From the NCBI GenBank assembly GCA_028287785.1, contig JAQBOZ010000024.1:1-64000 (forward strand): a DNA stretch of 64,000 nt, read 5' to 3'. Origin of the DNA: Chlorobiota bacterium. Lineage in GTDB: Bacteria; Bacteroidota; Ignavibacteria; OLB7. The notes under the pieces were generated by a model. It was not told the DNA's origin. It made no database searches and was given only the letters and a program-made list of their open reading frames with translations. Shown in pieces: positions 1-9,160 of this stretch (its first letter is position 1; each line of letters begins with the position of its first letter). The position numbers were made by a program, and so were the translations under genes.

Positions 1-75
1 CGCGATGCCGAACCGTCGGCACCAGCTCCTGATCAGAGCATCCGACCATCGTCGACAACACAGCAGGCTGCGTAA
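1..75 (+). other. possible C-terminal tail of a gene entering from the left
   Basis: The first reading frame is open from base 1 to a TAA at 73-75 and encodes 24 residues rich in Ala, Pro and Ser. It may be the end of a gene whose body lies outside the window. The stretch is too short for recognition, and another forward frame is also open to about 162, so the call is weak. Confidence 0.2.
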
Positions 76-465
76 CGATCGTCAGCCTGGTTACTCAACA
101 CTCGTCTACTTTATCGGGGCAATTCCAGTCTCGGGCGGTGGAACAGGTGCGATCAGGAAGTAGTTCGGGTTGACGACGAGTACCTGCATCTACCCGATGC
201 GTTCACCAATACGCACTGGCTACGGGCAATTGAGCTTCTGCAATCAGATGATCCCGCCGTGGAGCTATGCTGGAACGGGGCATACCAGGCCGCGCTTGCC
301 ATGGGATATTCGCGCGTCGCCGAAGCAATCGCATATGCGTCCGTGGAACTGTGGCTTATGCCGGTGGGCAATCATCACTTCTTCCTCGATATGATGCCGT
401 GGATCCGGGATGGACACTGGCCCTGCGGGTGGGATGAAGCAGCCGGAAAGCTGATCGTCCTGTGA
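76..465 (+). pseudogene. fragment of conserved hypothetical gene (WPCGW C-terminus)
   Basis: This frame is open after the stop at 73-75 and runs to a TGA at 463-465. From about base 160 the translation reads like a real globular protein. It has an acidic start, a helix with AIELLQSDDPAVEL, and a C-terminal motif WPCGW followed by a short Gly-Lys-Leu-Ile-Val tail, which resembles the end of small conserved hypothetical proteins (from memory, not searched). The only usable start is the GTG at 259, in the middle of the homologous-looking part. No ATG, GTG or TTG lies between 76 and 259 in frame. The likeliest reading is a gene that has lost its 5' end beside the transposase remnant. Function is unknown. 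Confidence 0.4.
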
Positions 466-513
466 TCCGATCATCAGCGAGCTGATCGATGTGAAGTTCC
501 CCCGCTTTAGTAG

Positions 514-575
514 AGCTGTGAGTGACGAGTTAGCTGTGAGTGACGAGTCAGCTGTGAGTGACGAGTCAGCTGTGT
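514..575. repeat. 18-bp tandem repeat at the end of the transposase remnant
   Basis: The unit AGCTGTGAGTGACGAGTC occurs at 514-531 (last base T), 532-549 and 550-567, with a partial fourth copy. The unit length is a multiple of three, so on the minus strand it adds Leu-Thr-Ala-Asp-Ser-Ser repeats to the transposase frame without closing it. Confidence 0.9.
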
Positions 576-768
576 GCTGACGTTCAAACTGGTCGGGGCT
601 GAGATAGCCCAGTGTCGAGTGTTGACGTTCATGGTTGTAGAAGCCCTCGATGTACTCGAAGATGCTCTTACGAGCCTTGGCACGGCTGTGATACCGCTGG
701 GGATAGACCAGCTCCACCTTCAATGTGCGCTGCCACGATTCGATCACCGCAAGGCTCGGGAGCGCCAC
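573..768 (-). pseudogene. IS3-family transposase C-terminal remnant
   Basis: The reverse strand from 768 down to about 573 encodes the end of an IS3-type OrfB integrase core. The features are an ESW-RTLKVEL segment, YHSRAKARKSIFEYIEGFYN, and NHERQHSTLGYLSPDQFE, the usual last helix of these DDE transposases. The frame is closed just upstream by a stop at 769-771. The DDE catalytic aspartates are absent and no terminal inverted repeats were found. The frame runs on past the homologous part through three 18-bp repeats to base 265, so the native stop is also gone. It is a dead insertion-sequence scar. Confidence 0.75.
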
Positions 769-983
769 TCATTGGGCGGGAACAATACTCATCCTTTCGG
801 GTCGTGGCGCGCGTAGTCGATGCAGTCCCCGTGAAAATGTTCGAGGCCTGGTACTTCATTCCCCATATTTTAGAAGGCGAGCATCCAGAGGCAAACGCCA
901 GAGCTGTCAGACCAACAGGGCAGGCATGTAAAGCTGGATGAGGTAGATCGAAAACATCGAATCAACTACGGAGGATGAATCCA

Positions 984-1808
984 ATGCGGATGAACAGTAC
1001 ATCGACGGTCGCCGTCCTGTTGCTCTCAGTTATCTTCCTGCCAGGCTGCGGCAAGTCCTCCGACAAAGCAGACTCCGGCCGAACCACCGACACAAGCAGG
1101 AACTCGACCGGCAACGAAACGACCCGCGTGAAGCCGAACGACGACGGCACAATCCCCTCAGGCACGGGCGTGGAGAAGGAAAAGCCGGCGCCGGGCACGG
1201 GTAATGTGCAGGGGAAAGTCCTTTACAATGGCAAGCCCGCCGAGGGGATCGAGGTGAAGCTCTGCGAAAAGTTCAGCCAGTATCTGGACGGATGCAGCGG
1301 CGAATCCTATACCACCAGGACGGATGGCAACGGCGAATACCTTATCAAGAATGTAGTGCCAAAGATGTACGAAGCTCTCACGGCGAAGGTTTTCGATACA
1401 CCATTCTATGTCTTCGCCACCTCGGGTTACATCTCGGCCGCCAAGTACAGGATCGAGGCTGATAAGACCTACTTCGCACCGATCAATAATCTCTTCAAGA
1501 ACGATCTGAAGCTCCTGAGTCCCAAAGCCGGGTCGAAAGTCGGTTCGAGCAACACGGAGGTGAAGTGGGCGGAGTATCCGGATGCGGCCTACTACAAGTT
1601 CAGCATTAACGCGGGCATCTCCGGCGGAGGGGAGACAGAGTACGACTATATCAACAAGCGCGTTGACGGGCTCTCGTATACTCTGGATAAGCCGCTCAAG
1701 CCCGGCACGTATTCCTGTACTGTTTCCGCCTTCAACGGTAACGACATCAAACTGGCCCAGAGTCCCGACGACATAGAGTTCACCGTTACGAGCGCAGCAG
1801 GGAAGTAA
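984..1808 (+). CDS. secreted lipoprotein with carboxypeptidase-regulatory-like domain
   Basis: This 274-residue protein starts with a hydrophobic segment ending in a lipobox, FLPGC, so it should be lipidated at Cys and held in a membrane. Residues about 30-65 are a Thr/Ser/Asn/Pro-rich linker. Then comes a stretch like the carboxypeptidase-regulatory (CarboxypepD_reg) fold: GKVLYNGKPAEGIEVKL followed by TRTDGNGEYLIKNV. The C-terminal third has alternating strands ending in EFTVTS and may be a fibronectin-like domain. I chose ATG 984 over ATG 975 because CGGAGG at 969-974 is well spaced for it and touches the earlier ATG. A terminator follows at 1851, so the gene is probably monocistronic. The exact role is unknown; domain names are from pattern recognition. 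Confidence 0.75.
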   Translation: MRMNSTSTVAVLLLSVIFLPGCGKSSDKADSGRTTDTSRNSTGNETTRVKPNDDGTIPSGTGVEKEKPAPGTGNVQGKVLYNGKPAEGIEVKLCEKFSQYLDGCSGESYTTRTDGNGEYLIKNVVPKMYEALTAKVFDTPFYVFATSGYISAAKYRIEADKTYFAPINNLFKNDLKLLSPKAGSKVGSSNTEVKWAEYPDAAYYKFSINAGISGGGETEYDYINKRVDGLSYTLDKPLKPGTYSCTVSAFNGNDIKLAQSPDDIEFTVTSAAGK

Positions 1809-1850
1809 AGCGGGATTGTGAAAAATCAACAGAGATGGGCAGATATGAAG

Positions 1851-1876
1851 AAAGCCTCGGTTCGCCGGGGCTTTTC
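1851..1876 (+). terminator. rho-independent terminator after the lipoprotein gene
   Basis: A ten-pair stem, AAAGCCTCGG against CCGGGGCTTT with one G-U pair, closes on a TTCG tetraloop and is followed by T residues. It lies about 40 bases after the lipoprotein stop. Confidence 0.75.
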
Positions 1877-1992
1877 AGTATGGGAGGCGCTCCGGCGGTT
1901 AATGCTCGGAATTGACCGAGCATTATTCTTCAGAGCGATGGACTGAACCATAAATACGGGAATTATCTATTCCTTTCACTGACTATTTATTG

Positions 1993-2675
1993 ATGCCTGA
2001 CACGCTCTACGCCTATTTACAGTACGCCAATTCGATAACCGTCAATGGCGCTGTCAATTTTTCTACCTTCTTGATTCCGCGCGATTCGCGGAGGATTTTG
2101 TGCCATTTGCAACGCGAGTGCAAACTATTCCCGTTTCCCAACGGGCATATTGGGGTACACGCGGGCTGGAGATCGATTATCAGGGTGAGTATACGCTCTG
2201 TGACAGCATTATCGACTTTACGTTCACTGCAATGCTCGGCCACGTCGCGTCGGGGGCCGTGAGAGTGCAACAATTCAAATGGACCGGCATCCATGGCGAC
2301 TTTGTCCAGGTTGTGAGAACCAACACGGCAGCCGGCACATTTGAATTGCAGGATATCTGCAGGGAAGGAGAGAACGGCCATCCGCGTCTGATTATCCCGG
2401 ACGGAATCGGAACGATGGGTGTCAAAATCACACTGAAGCCCAATCCGGTCGACCGGACTCTGTTGATCGATTTTCAATTGCCGGTTGCTTGCGCCCCCCA
2501 CGTCGCCATCTTCGATGTCTTCGGCAATGTGGTGCGGTCCATCCGGACCGATGACGGAAAGCAGGGAATGAATTCCCTGACCTGTGATGTCGTCGATCTC
2601 CCTATCGGCAGCTATTTCGGTGTGCTGACCGCGTCGGGCACCAGTACTGTTGCCCGCTTCGATATTGCTCGTTGA
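1993..2675 (+). pseudogene. frameshifted C-terminal remnant of a T9SS-sorted surface protein
   Basis: Two overlapping forward frames make one sensible protein. The first, from ATG 1993, gives DTLYAYLQYANSITVNGAV and then FSTFLIPRDS. The second continues as AEDFVPFATRVQT, GLEIDYQGEY and a Cys-containing strand, FELQDICREG. It ends with a sorting domain: ITLKPNPVDRTLLIDF, VAIFDVFGNVV and LPIGSYFGVL. The switch falls near 2083-2090. The layout matches the last cohesin-like strand block plus Por-type sorting tail of large Bacteroidota/Chlorobi surface proteins, which are normally far longer and have a signal peptide. No signal peptide or earlier domains are present here. I therefore call it a truncated, frameshifted relic, not an expressed gene. 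Confidence 0.6.
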
Positions 2676-2725
2676 CCTGAATAAACGGGCAATGGCGCTC
2701 ACTCTGTTCGTTTGGGGAGATGAGA

Positions 2726-3607
2726 ATGATACTTCAACGATTACTGATTGCGATTACCGCGGCATTCATCGGCTCGGCGACATGCGCGATCGCGCAGATG
2801 AGATTTGATGCGCCATCCCTGCCGAGCCTTGTTGATGTTGGCTACGGCGTCTATGTCACATGGGATCGGGTTACACATACGCCGGAGTTCCATCAGCTCG
2901 ATGGCATTTCGAGTTGCTGCCCAAATCAGACATATCCCGAGAATACATCGAGTGGATTACACGCCGGCTTTCTCTAGCGGAGGGCGCTTGGGCGTGGCTT
3001 TGTCGGCGAAGTGCGCCTTGGGTGGCATGGTTTCGGCGCAACCTTTGAGCAACCCGAGAGAGTTCGAATTTCCGGCGTCGAGGACCCGAAAACGCATATA
3101 CCCATCGTGGATACCGTGGATTTTGAACACACAATCGATGCATCGCTCGGGAGCGTGGATCTGGAAGCGCTGCTTGGTTATCGTCTGATGGGTCAACTCC
3201 GTTTGTATGCCAGGATGACCGGCTCGGTCCTGGTGCGAAGGAACGTGTATTACCGGGAGCACATTATTAATTCACCGGGAATAAGCTACGACACGGTAAG
3301 CTCGAGAGGCGATCGTTATGAACGCAATGTTTACTCCGGAATTATTCCCACTGCATCGGTATTTCCGGTCAGTCTCTCCCTCGGCACCGGATATTCGTTC
3401 AGGCTGGATCGCAATGAGCATCTCCTCCTCGAACCGCAGATATTCTATACGTTGGGTCTGAACTCCATTATTCATCAGGATAGCGGGGCATGGTATGTCA
3501 ATTCTTTGCGGTTGGGCTTTACCATCCGGTATGCACCGCTTGGAATTCCCCCTCCTCCCGGGCCTTCGCCGGTAATCGATGATCCGCCTCCGCTGCGGCC
3601 CGGCTGA
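2726..3607 (+). pseudogene. outer-membrane beta-barrel protein interrupted by one amber codon
   Basis: A single frame from ATG 2726 to the TGA at 3605-3607 encodes a barrel-like outer-membrane protein of about 293 residues, broken only by TAG at 2975-2977. The first part has a signal peptide (ILQRLLIAITAAFIGSATC ending before AQM) and the phrase FHQLDGISSCCP. The part after the stop has alternating strands such as LGSVDLEALLGYRLMGQLRLY, VSLSLGTGYSF and LLLEPQIFYTLGLN, and ends in a Pro-rich tail. ATG 2726 is favoured over ATG 2720 because GGGGAG at 2714-2719 suits its spacing. The same frame resumes with RRALGRGFVGEVRLGW, as expected of an intact parent. Readthrough, a recent nonsense mutation and a sequencing error are all possible. 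Confidence 0.7.
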
Positions 3608-3636
3608 TCCATCAATGAACGGGCAGTCAGGAAAAG

Positions 3637-3663
3637 CCGGCGATTCCGATACGGAACCGCCGG
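3637..3663. terminator. hairpin between convergent genes
   Basis: CCGGCG-A-TTCCG and CGGAA-C-CGCCGG form an eleven-pair stem with one internal mismatch and an ATA loop, in the 70-base gap between two converging genes. There is no strong T run on either side, so it may be a weak bidirectional terminator. Confidence 0.4.
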
Positions 3664-3681
3664 TCAACACAGGCTCCCCCA

Positions 3682-5838
3682 CTACTCTCCATCCATCCCG
3701 AATCCCAGTGAAATCCCGCTCCGCCTGCTCCGCCACTCTTTCTTATTTCCCGGCATCACATCCCAATGGAATATCGAGCCGCCGCGACTGTCCCAGATAT
3801 ATCGATCCTCGCCACCGCTGTCGATAAAAAGGCCGTAGGAGGGGAGATCATCCCGGAAGGAATTGAACGGTGTATATAATGTAGCGGTGCCGAGAGGGGG
3901 CGTATCGGACCAGCCGGTATCGGTCGACTTCGGGTAGTAGATATTATATTCATCGTCGCCGCCCCGATCCCAGAAAAGCGCGATGCTGCTGAGATCGGCC
4001 GAGCCGGCGCAATTCGATTTCAGGAAATACCGATCGTTCCCACCGCCGTCGATTGAAATGCCGATCGAGCCGTCGCGTGCATGACCGTTGTACTGGTTCT
4101 TGGCCGAATCGTACCCGATCGAATAGGAATCGTTACCGGCGAGATCGACCTTGCAGCCGATCGAAAAATGCGCGGCCGCGCCGATGGAATATTTTCCGCT
4201 TCGATAGGTATCATTGCCGGCGCGATCCTCCAATGCCCCGAATCCCCACCAGTAGCCGGCCCCCTGACTCCATACCGGAGCGCTGTAGTAATCATCTCCC
4301 GCGCCATCGACCAGCATGCCGACCCCTCCGGCAAGGCTGTGACCATCGCCGAGATCGGCCCTGCGGCCATAGCCCACCCCTTGCGACATCGACACCGACT
4401 GGCCGAGATAGAGCTCCGAGATTGCACCATCGTCGCGGGCGATATAACGATCGTTGCCATTGCGATCTACGAGAACTCCGGCGCCGAGCGTGCAGCCAAG
4501 CGCCTGCGACTGGCTGCCGCAGGTATAGCTGTCGTTGCCGGCCAGATCCACGAGCGCTCCCACGCCGATATGCGCGGCTCCCTGGCCCCAGATGCTGTCC
4601 ACGGTGTACTCGTCATCGCCAGCCATATCCATCAGCAGTCCGGTGCCGAACCACCCGGCCCCCAGCCCCGACTCGCGGATGCGGTAATGGTCATTACCTG
4701 CAACGTCGATGATTGCCCCGAAGCCGAACAGCCCGCACCCCATGGCCGCCGGGAGTTTCGGCTCGTCGTAGGTGTCATCTCCCGCAAGATCGATCACGAT
4801 ACCGATCGGCCGCGCGAGCGAAAGGGGGGTGCCCTGCCGTCCTGAATAGCGATCGTTGCCGCCAAGATCGATCGTCAGAAACGCATCGCCGGAAATCGTG
4901 TCATTCCCGGTGCCGTGGATGACAAGCATTCCGAGGCGTGTCGGGATAGCCAGAGCCGAGAAGCTCATATCGACCCGCGCCGTGGTATCCGCCGCGAGAA
5001 TATCGGTAAGTGCCGCCTGGAGGTAGGTTGCCATGATGGCCGATGCAAATGCAACGCGACGCCGGTCGGTGCGACGGATGATCTCGAAGATATACCCATC
5101 GTGCGTGGCCGGCTGCCCCTGCCGTTCGTCGATCCAGGGTTTGATGGCGAGGGAGTAGAGTCGCTCGGCGGTTGCGCGCTCGGGCGATGAAACACCGAGA
5201 GCCGGAAGGATCAGGCTGTCGGGGTAGGCACCATCGAACCATGTTGCGGCCTCGTTGGCGCCGTCGTACAGCCGAACGGCGAGCAGCTTCACGCGATCCG
5301 GCAATCGCTGCCATAGACTTCGCTCCTTCTTACTGAACCCGCTGTTCCGGGCGCCGGCCAGCATCGAGTCGAGCGCGGCATCGGCATCCATGTAATGGCG
5401 GGTGGAGGGGACGGAGTGCCAGAGCGAGTCGAGCGCGGGCGGGAGGTTGCGCCCGGCCGATATATCGGTGAGGCCGTAGGCGATCCGAATAACCGCAGCG
5501 GGATCCTGGGCATTGTCGAGCAGCCCCCCGCTTATCTGCCCGCTGTAGCGCGGGACATTCCGGACATCGCGGAAGAGTTCCCAGACCGAGCGGAGCACCA
5601 GATCATCGGGATTATAGTTGAGCATCTCGTCGGCGGTATAGCCGATCCCTCCGCTCCGCGCACCGATGCCGGAAAGTGCCCTGCTCCAGAGACTATCCGG
5701 CACCCTCAGATACTGCCGGTGCGTGGCCGAATCTGTCTGCGCCGGAAGTGAGAGCCCGCGGAGGAATATGCTCGAGAGCAGGAGTGCCGCCCGGAGCGTG
5801 CCGGACGTGAATGATCTGCGGATCATGATGTTCAACAT
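3682..5838 (-). CDS. secreted GND-Y repeat protein
   Basis: This 718-residue protein has a signal peptide (RAALLLSSIFLRGLSLPAQ) and a helical N-terminal region to about residue 300. Residues about 305-640, with a last unit near 684, are a run of units of 20-30 residues. Each unit ends in a pattern like D-x-A-G-N-D-x-Y and is often followed by S-Q-G-x-G and a hydrophobic G-x-G-x-L-x-D strand, as in GVGALVDLAGNDSY and GVGMLVDGAGDDYY. The regular Gly-Asn-Asp turns suggest a beta-solenoid, perhaps calcium-binding like RTX rolls, but the RTX nonapeptide GGxGxDxLx is absent. A collinear relative with an added PDZ domain lies at 49758-52187. It has no T9SS tail; its last residues are Gly-Met-Asp-Gly-Glu. 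Function unknown; surface or periplasmic location inferred. Confidence 0.75.
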   Translation of the reverse strand: MLNIMIRRSFTSGTLRAALLLSSIFLRGLSLPAQTDSATHRQYLRVPDSLWSRALSGIGARSGGIGYTADEMLNYNPDDLVLRSVWELFRDVRNVPRYSGQISGGLLDNAQDPAAVIRIAYGLTDISAGRNLPPALDSLWHSVPSTRHYMDADAALDSMLAGARNSGFSKKERSLWQRLPDRVKLLAVRLYDGANEAATWFDGAYPDSLILPALGVSSPERATAERLYSLAIKPWIDERQGQPATHDGYIFEIIRRTDRRRVAFASAIMATYLQAALTDILAADTTARVDMSFSALAIPTRLGMLVIHGTGNDTISGDAFLTIDLGGNDRYSGRQGTPLSLARPIGIVIDLAGDDTYDEPKLPAAMGCGLFGFGAIIDVAGNDHYRIRESGLGAGWFGTGLLMDMAGDDEYTVDSIWGQGAAHIGVGALVDLAGNDSYTCGSQSQALGCTLGAGVLVDRNGNDRYIARDDGAISELYLGQSVSMSQGVGYGRRADLGDGHSLAGGVGMLVDGAGDDYYSAPVWSQGAGYWWGFGALEDRAGNDTYRSGKYSIGAAAHFSIGCKVDLAGNDSYSIGYDSAKNQYNGHARDGSIGISIDGGGNDRYFLKSNCAGSADLSSIALFWDRGGDDEYNIYYPKSTDTGWSDTPPLGTATLYTPFNSFRDDLPSYGLFIDSGGEDRYIWDSRGGSIFHWDVMPGNKKEWRSRRSGISLGFGMDGE

Positions 5839-7303
5839 AGTGGAGAGGCAGGTTGCTGATTTGGGGATTGCGTTGGATGAAGTTCAGAAAAATATCTGGT
5901 AGTTGCACGAAGTGACTCTGTTCTGATGGCATGGCAGGTCAAAGAATGTCAGTACGTTGCCGCATATCAACGCATCGCTCTGCCAGAGCAAGAGAATATT
6001 CGTACGCAGCGAACGGCCTGACGACGGCCTACATCTTTCCAGCATTCAGGCTCCATGTGGTGGGAGCCTGGAAGCGGTTGGCCGTACAACCGCCTCAACG
6101 GAGATTACCCGCCACTGCATGCGCTCTGCCGTTTCTTCCTTAAACAGGCTGGACTCGTGCACGAGCGCGGCGGCTTCGAGACGATTCCATTTCGTCGTGC
6201 CGTGCTCATTTATCCTGCGATGCCAAAGCGCCCATTCAATGGTTTTTATGGAGCCGGGGAGGTGATGAGCATCACCGTTCAATGGCATTGATAAAAAAAT
6301 CCATGTCCATACGTATGTGATCGGAATCATCCCATGGGAGAGTAAATTCAAATGGCGGGAGTTCTGGAAAGATAGCCGTCGCGATCTGGACCGCCAAAGG
6401 GATCTGTAAAGTGTTTCGAGATGGTGATTGCATCCGGGGTGAAGAATTACTTCAGATGTCCATTCCGCACCTCATTTTCAAGCCATAACTGGAATCTTAG
6501 ATCGGTTATAATGGTGCAAAGGATTTCAGATTAATCCGTCTGGTTCACTATCGTTGTCAAGACCCAAGGCGGAACGATAGTAGATTTGCTGCGATACTCC
6601 TCCAGGGCTCCTTAATTTATCATGATTTTTTTTCGCGTGAGTTTAGTCTCACGCAATTTTTTCGCGGATTGGTTGTAGTCACAATGCTATTGATGCTGAT
6701 CATCCTTGATCTGTCATGGATTGCAGGGAGTCGAATCCGTTATATAAATGTGTGATCCCCACAATAGACATTGGTGCGGTTCGTATCATATCCGGCTAAT
6801 TCTTTGCAGACGCATATAATGAGCTTATTGACGATCTAACGTGCAAGAATTCGGAGAGTCTTGTTCGATATTTTCTCCAGATTGTCTCTGAATAAACGAC
6901 TCGAACTATACGTATTGCGCTACAATTGATATACCTCTCTGGCTGGGTACGGTTAGGGCTGGTCGAACATCATTGGCTCTCGCAGATGACAACGGAAAGT
7001 GAGCGCCATTCTTTAATTGGCAAGTTGAAGCCATCCCAATTGCATCAACCCTAGACCCTGCCTGGTAACTGCCGTGCACGTCAAGCAAGCTGAACGGAAA
7101 GGCTCGTAAATTTAGCAGGGTGGCAGAGCAATCTAAGATCTCTGAAATCAGCCTGCGCCGGACTTGTCAGATAGAGGATGGTACTGTCGGATTGTCATAT
7201 CACATAATACGGACAGCATGTCCCGCGAGCCATATTTGGAAATAGACATGCTTGTAGCGGCATATTGAAAATGATCATTCACAAAAAAACAAAATATTGA
7301 CTT
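5839..7303. other. long AT-rich region without a supported gene
   Basis: About 1.46 kb lies between a minus-strand and a plus-strand gene. Base composition falls from the GC-rich style of the left side to an AT-rich style. Short open frames exist on both strands (for example 6055-6291 plus and 6046-6351 minus), but none has a good ribosome site, a family motif or codon use like its neighbours. One plus-strand terminator-like hairpin is present at 6634, which hints that a transcribed unit once ended there. I see no RNA gene that I can name. Confidence 0.5.
6634..6662 (+). terminator. terminator-like hairpin in the AT-rich region
   Basis: GCGTGAG and CTCACGC form a perfect seven-pair stem around a TTTAGT loop, followed by AATTTTTT on the plus strand. 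No confident gene precedes it. Confidence 0.55.
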
Positions 7304-9010
7304 ATGCATTTTAGATCTACTACTACACTCAAAAACGTAACACTGAATTCGGCTGTATTGGTCTTCAATTTGCTTGTCGGCTTAGCCTTGAAAAACGTCC
7401 TCATACCAAGCAGTCAAGGTTACGTCATACTAGACAATCAAGGTCACGTTGTACCAAGCAGTCAGGTCTACGTTGATCCAAAATGGTGGGTTGTACTATC
7501 CTATTGCGTTCTCGCTCTCTGGTTTGTGCATAAGGTTACGTTGCTGCAAGGAATCGAGAACGAGCGCTTTAACAAAGGGATGATTCCAGCTCCATGGCGA
7601 CTGACATCGCTGGCGGCCATAGCAGTAGTGTCAGGGATAGCATTTGTGCTGATGTCGCGGTTTATCACAAAACCAGAAGATGTCCTTTCCTATCTAGTCG
7701 TTCAATGCGTTCTTGCCTTCGTTTATACTGTGGGTCTGGCGGTTGGCAGTAATATTCGCAGGCCATTGAAAATGTGGCGCCGATACCGGTATCTATCCAC
7801 TGATTATACGGCGCGTATGGCTCATACGTGGTTGTTGCTCGGAATACTGTGGTTGTCTACTTGTTTGCTGGAGCTGTTTGCATCTTCCGGCTATGATAAG
7901 TCGATTAGTTTGAGTTGTGCAGTCGTTGTCTCTGCATCTATTGCATTGGTCGATTTTATTGTGAATGCAAGCGGCTACTTGGGCGGGTCTTTGACAGCGG
8001 CTTTGTCTCGATTGGTGTTTATCCGCGTCCCATTGACCGGGCCTGCGCAAAATGGTATGGATGGATTCGCGCCTATTAATGGTAAATGGTGCGATTCTAT
8101 CGAAAGTGCGCTCAATCTCTGCGACTTCGTCTCGCATCAAAGGCAAGGGTTCAGTGTCACGGATGGGGGATATTCTAAGCTTATAGTGCCATTCTCGCCC
8201 TTGGCGTTTTATTCATTTCTCCTGGATTTAAACCAAGGGGTGCAACGCCGTCACGCACTTTATTGTTCTGCAAAATTTCTTGATGCTTTCCACAGTGTGC
8301 ACTATTACGATAAGCGGGAGGATGCTGAAGCAACAATGGTGTTTGAGCTGGCGCGAATGCGTGGGCTGGACATCTATATTGCTGAAAAGAAGATTACCGA
8401 GGCCGCCCAAGGTCATGTAATTTCGGGTAAGCCGTTTCTGAAGGTCGATCGTTGTGATCTTTATTCGGATTTGGTCCGCTATCACAACAACGAAGTAAGT
8501 AAGAAGAAATGGGAGAGAGCGAGCCTGAAGGAGCCGATCAAGCGCGTCTTCGTCTGCTCGCCATTAATAGGAGAGGCGTATGATAAGGATGAGAAGGAAA
8601 TGCGCAGAGCCGCAACAGAAAATACACGACGAACGTTATGGTATTGCTATCAGTTGATGATATCACCTGATGAATCGGTCGCACCGATCGCTCCACATGC
8701 GTTTTATCCATTATTCTTGGATAACCTCCGACCCTATGGAGGTGACTGGCAACGGCTTTGTGTAGTAGTGCTGCGAGCCTGTGATGCAATTTATATCTAT
8801 ACCACGGATGGTTTGCCAAGTATTCGTGGTATTTCAAGTGGAATGCGTTCAGTGTATGAAAAAGCTGTCCGCATGGGCATTGAAATTCAGTTTCGTAAGG
8901 CCGAGAACCCGCCCGGATCTGACGCCGAGGGAGGTAATTGGCTGCCCTGCATGCAATCGGTTAAAGCTAAAAGCTGCCCGGAAATTGATGAGGCGATGTT
9001 ATACCCTTAG
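7304..9010 (+). CDS. six-TM protein with C-terminal deoxyribosyltransferase-like domain
   Basis: The 568-residue product has about six hydrophobic segments in its first 220 residues, near 12-31, 63-81, 100-120, 127-147, 171-190 and 198-220. A soluble middle follows, then a C-terminal domain from about residue 414. It begins RVFVCSPLIGEAYDKDEKEM, continues with APIAPHAFYPLFLDN and a strand ending in CDAIYIY, and finishes with GISSGMRSVYEKAVRMGI. That order matches the DUF4406/DUF7768 nucleoside 2-deoxyribosyltransferase-like fold: CSPL(R)G, APH--P-FLD, S-GM--E---A. The family is related to enzymes that cut or sense nucleosides, and membrane fusions of such folds are common in anti-phage effectors. 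The start ATG has no clear ribosome site. The gene is much AT-richer than its surroundings and stands alone before a strong terminator, so transfer is likely. The defence role is inference. Confidence 0.65.
   Translation: MHFRSTTTLKNVTLNSAVLVFNLLVGLALKNVLIPSSQGYVILDNQGHVVPSSQVYVDPKWWVVLSYCVLALWFVHKVTLLQGIENERFNKGMIPAPWRLTSLAAIAVVSGIAFVLMSRFITKPEDVLSYLVVQCVLAFVYTVGLAVGSNIRRPLKMWRRYRYLSTDYTARMAHTWLLLGILWLSTCLLELFASSGYDKSISLSCAVVVSASIALVDFIVNASGYLGGSLTAALSRLVFIRVPLTGPAQNGMDGFAPINGKWCDSIESALNLCDFVSHQRQGFSVTDGGYSKLIVPFSPLAFYSFLLDLNQGVQRRHALYCSAKFLDAFHSVHYYDKREDAEATMVFELARMRGLDIYIAEKKITEAAQGHVISGKPFLKVDRCDLYSDLVRYHNNEVSKKKWERASLKEPIKRVFVCSPLIGEAYDKDEKEMRRAATENTRRTLWYCYQLMISPDESVAPIAPHAFYPLFLDNLRPYGGDWQRLCVVVLRACDAIYIYTTDGLPSIRGISSGMRSVYEKAVRMGIEIQFRKAENPPGSDAEGGNWLPCMQSVKAKSCPEIDEAMLYP
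7410..7477 (+). repeat. internal direct repeat in the six-TM gene
   Basis: CCAAGCAGTCAAGGTTACGT at about 7407-7426 recurs as a close copy at about 7454-7473, with a third partial CAATCAAGGTCACGT between them. The repeats encode the loop PSSQGYVILDNQGHVVPSSQ between the first two membrane segments. This looks like a recent local expansion. Confidence 0.6.
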
Positions 9011-9069
9011 ATATTTTACTCAATTAATTGCCAGGATATCAGGGGAGCAATGCGGAAAATAAGTATAGT

Positions 9070-9106
9070 TGCCATTTCTATCCGGTAACGGATAGAAATG
9101 GCATTT
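9070..9106 (+). terminator. strong terminator after the six-TM gene
   Basis: TGCCATTTCTATCCG and its exact complement form a 15-pair stem around a GTAA loop (9070-9103), followed by TTTC. It separates the six-TM gene from the next gene. Confidence 0.75.
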
Positions 9107-9160
9107 CAGACCGGGGAAGATGACCAACATGGTTGGTGAGTCATAAAAGATGGGATTGCG

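Noticed and set aside
3637-3663. Strong bidirectional terminator
   Set aside because: The stem is good but neither flank has a real T run, so only a weak call is made.
6046-6351. Minus-strand open frame of about 100 residues in the AT-rich gap
   Set aside because: No ribosome site, no family motif, and a similar length of open frame exists on the other strand.
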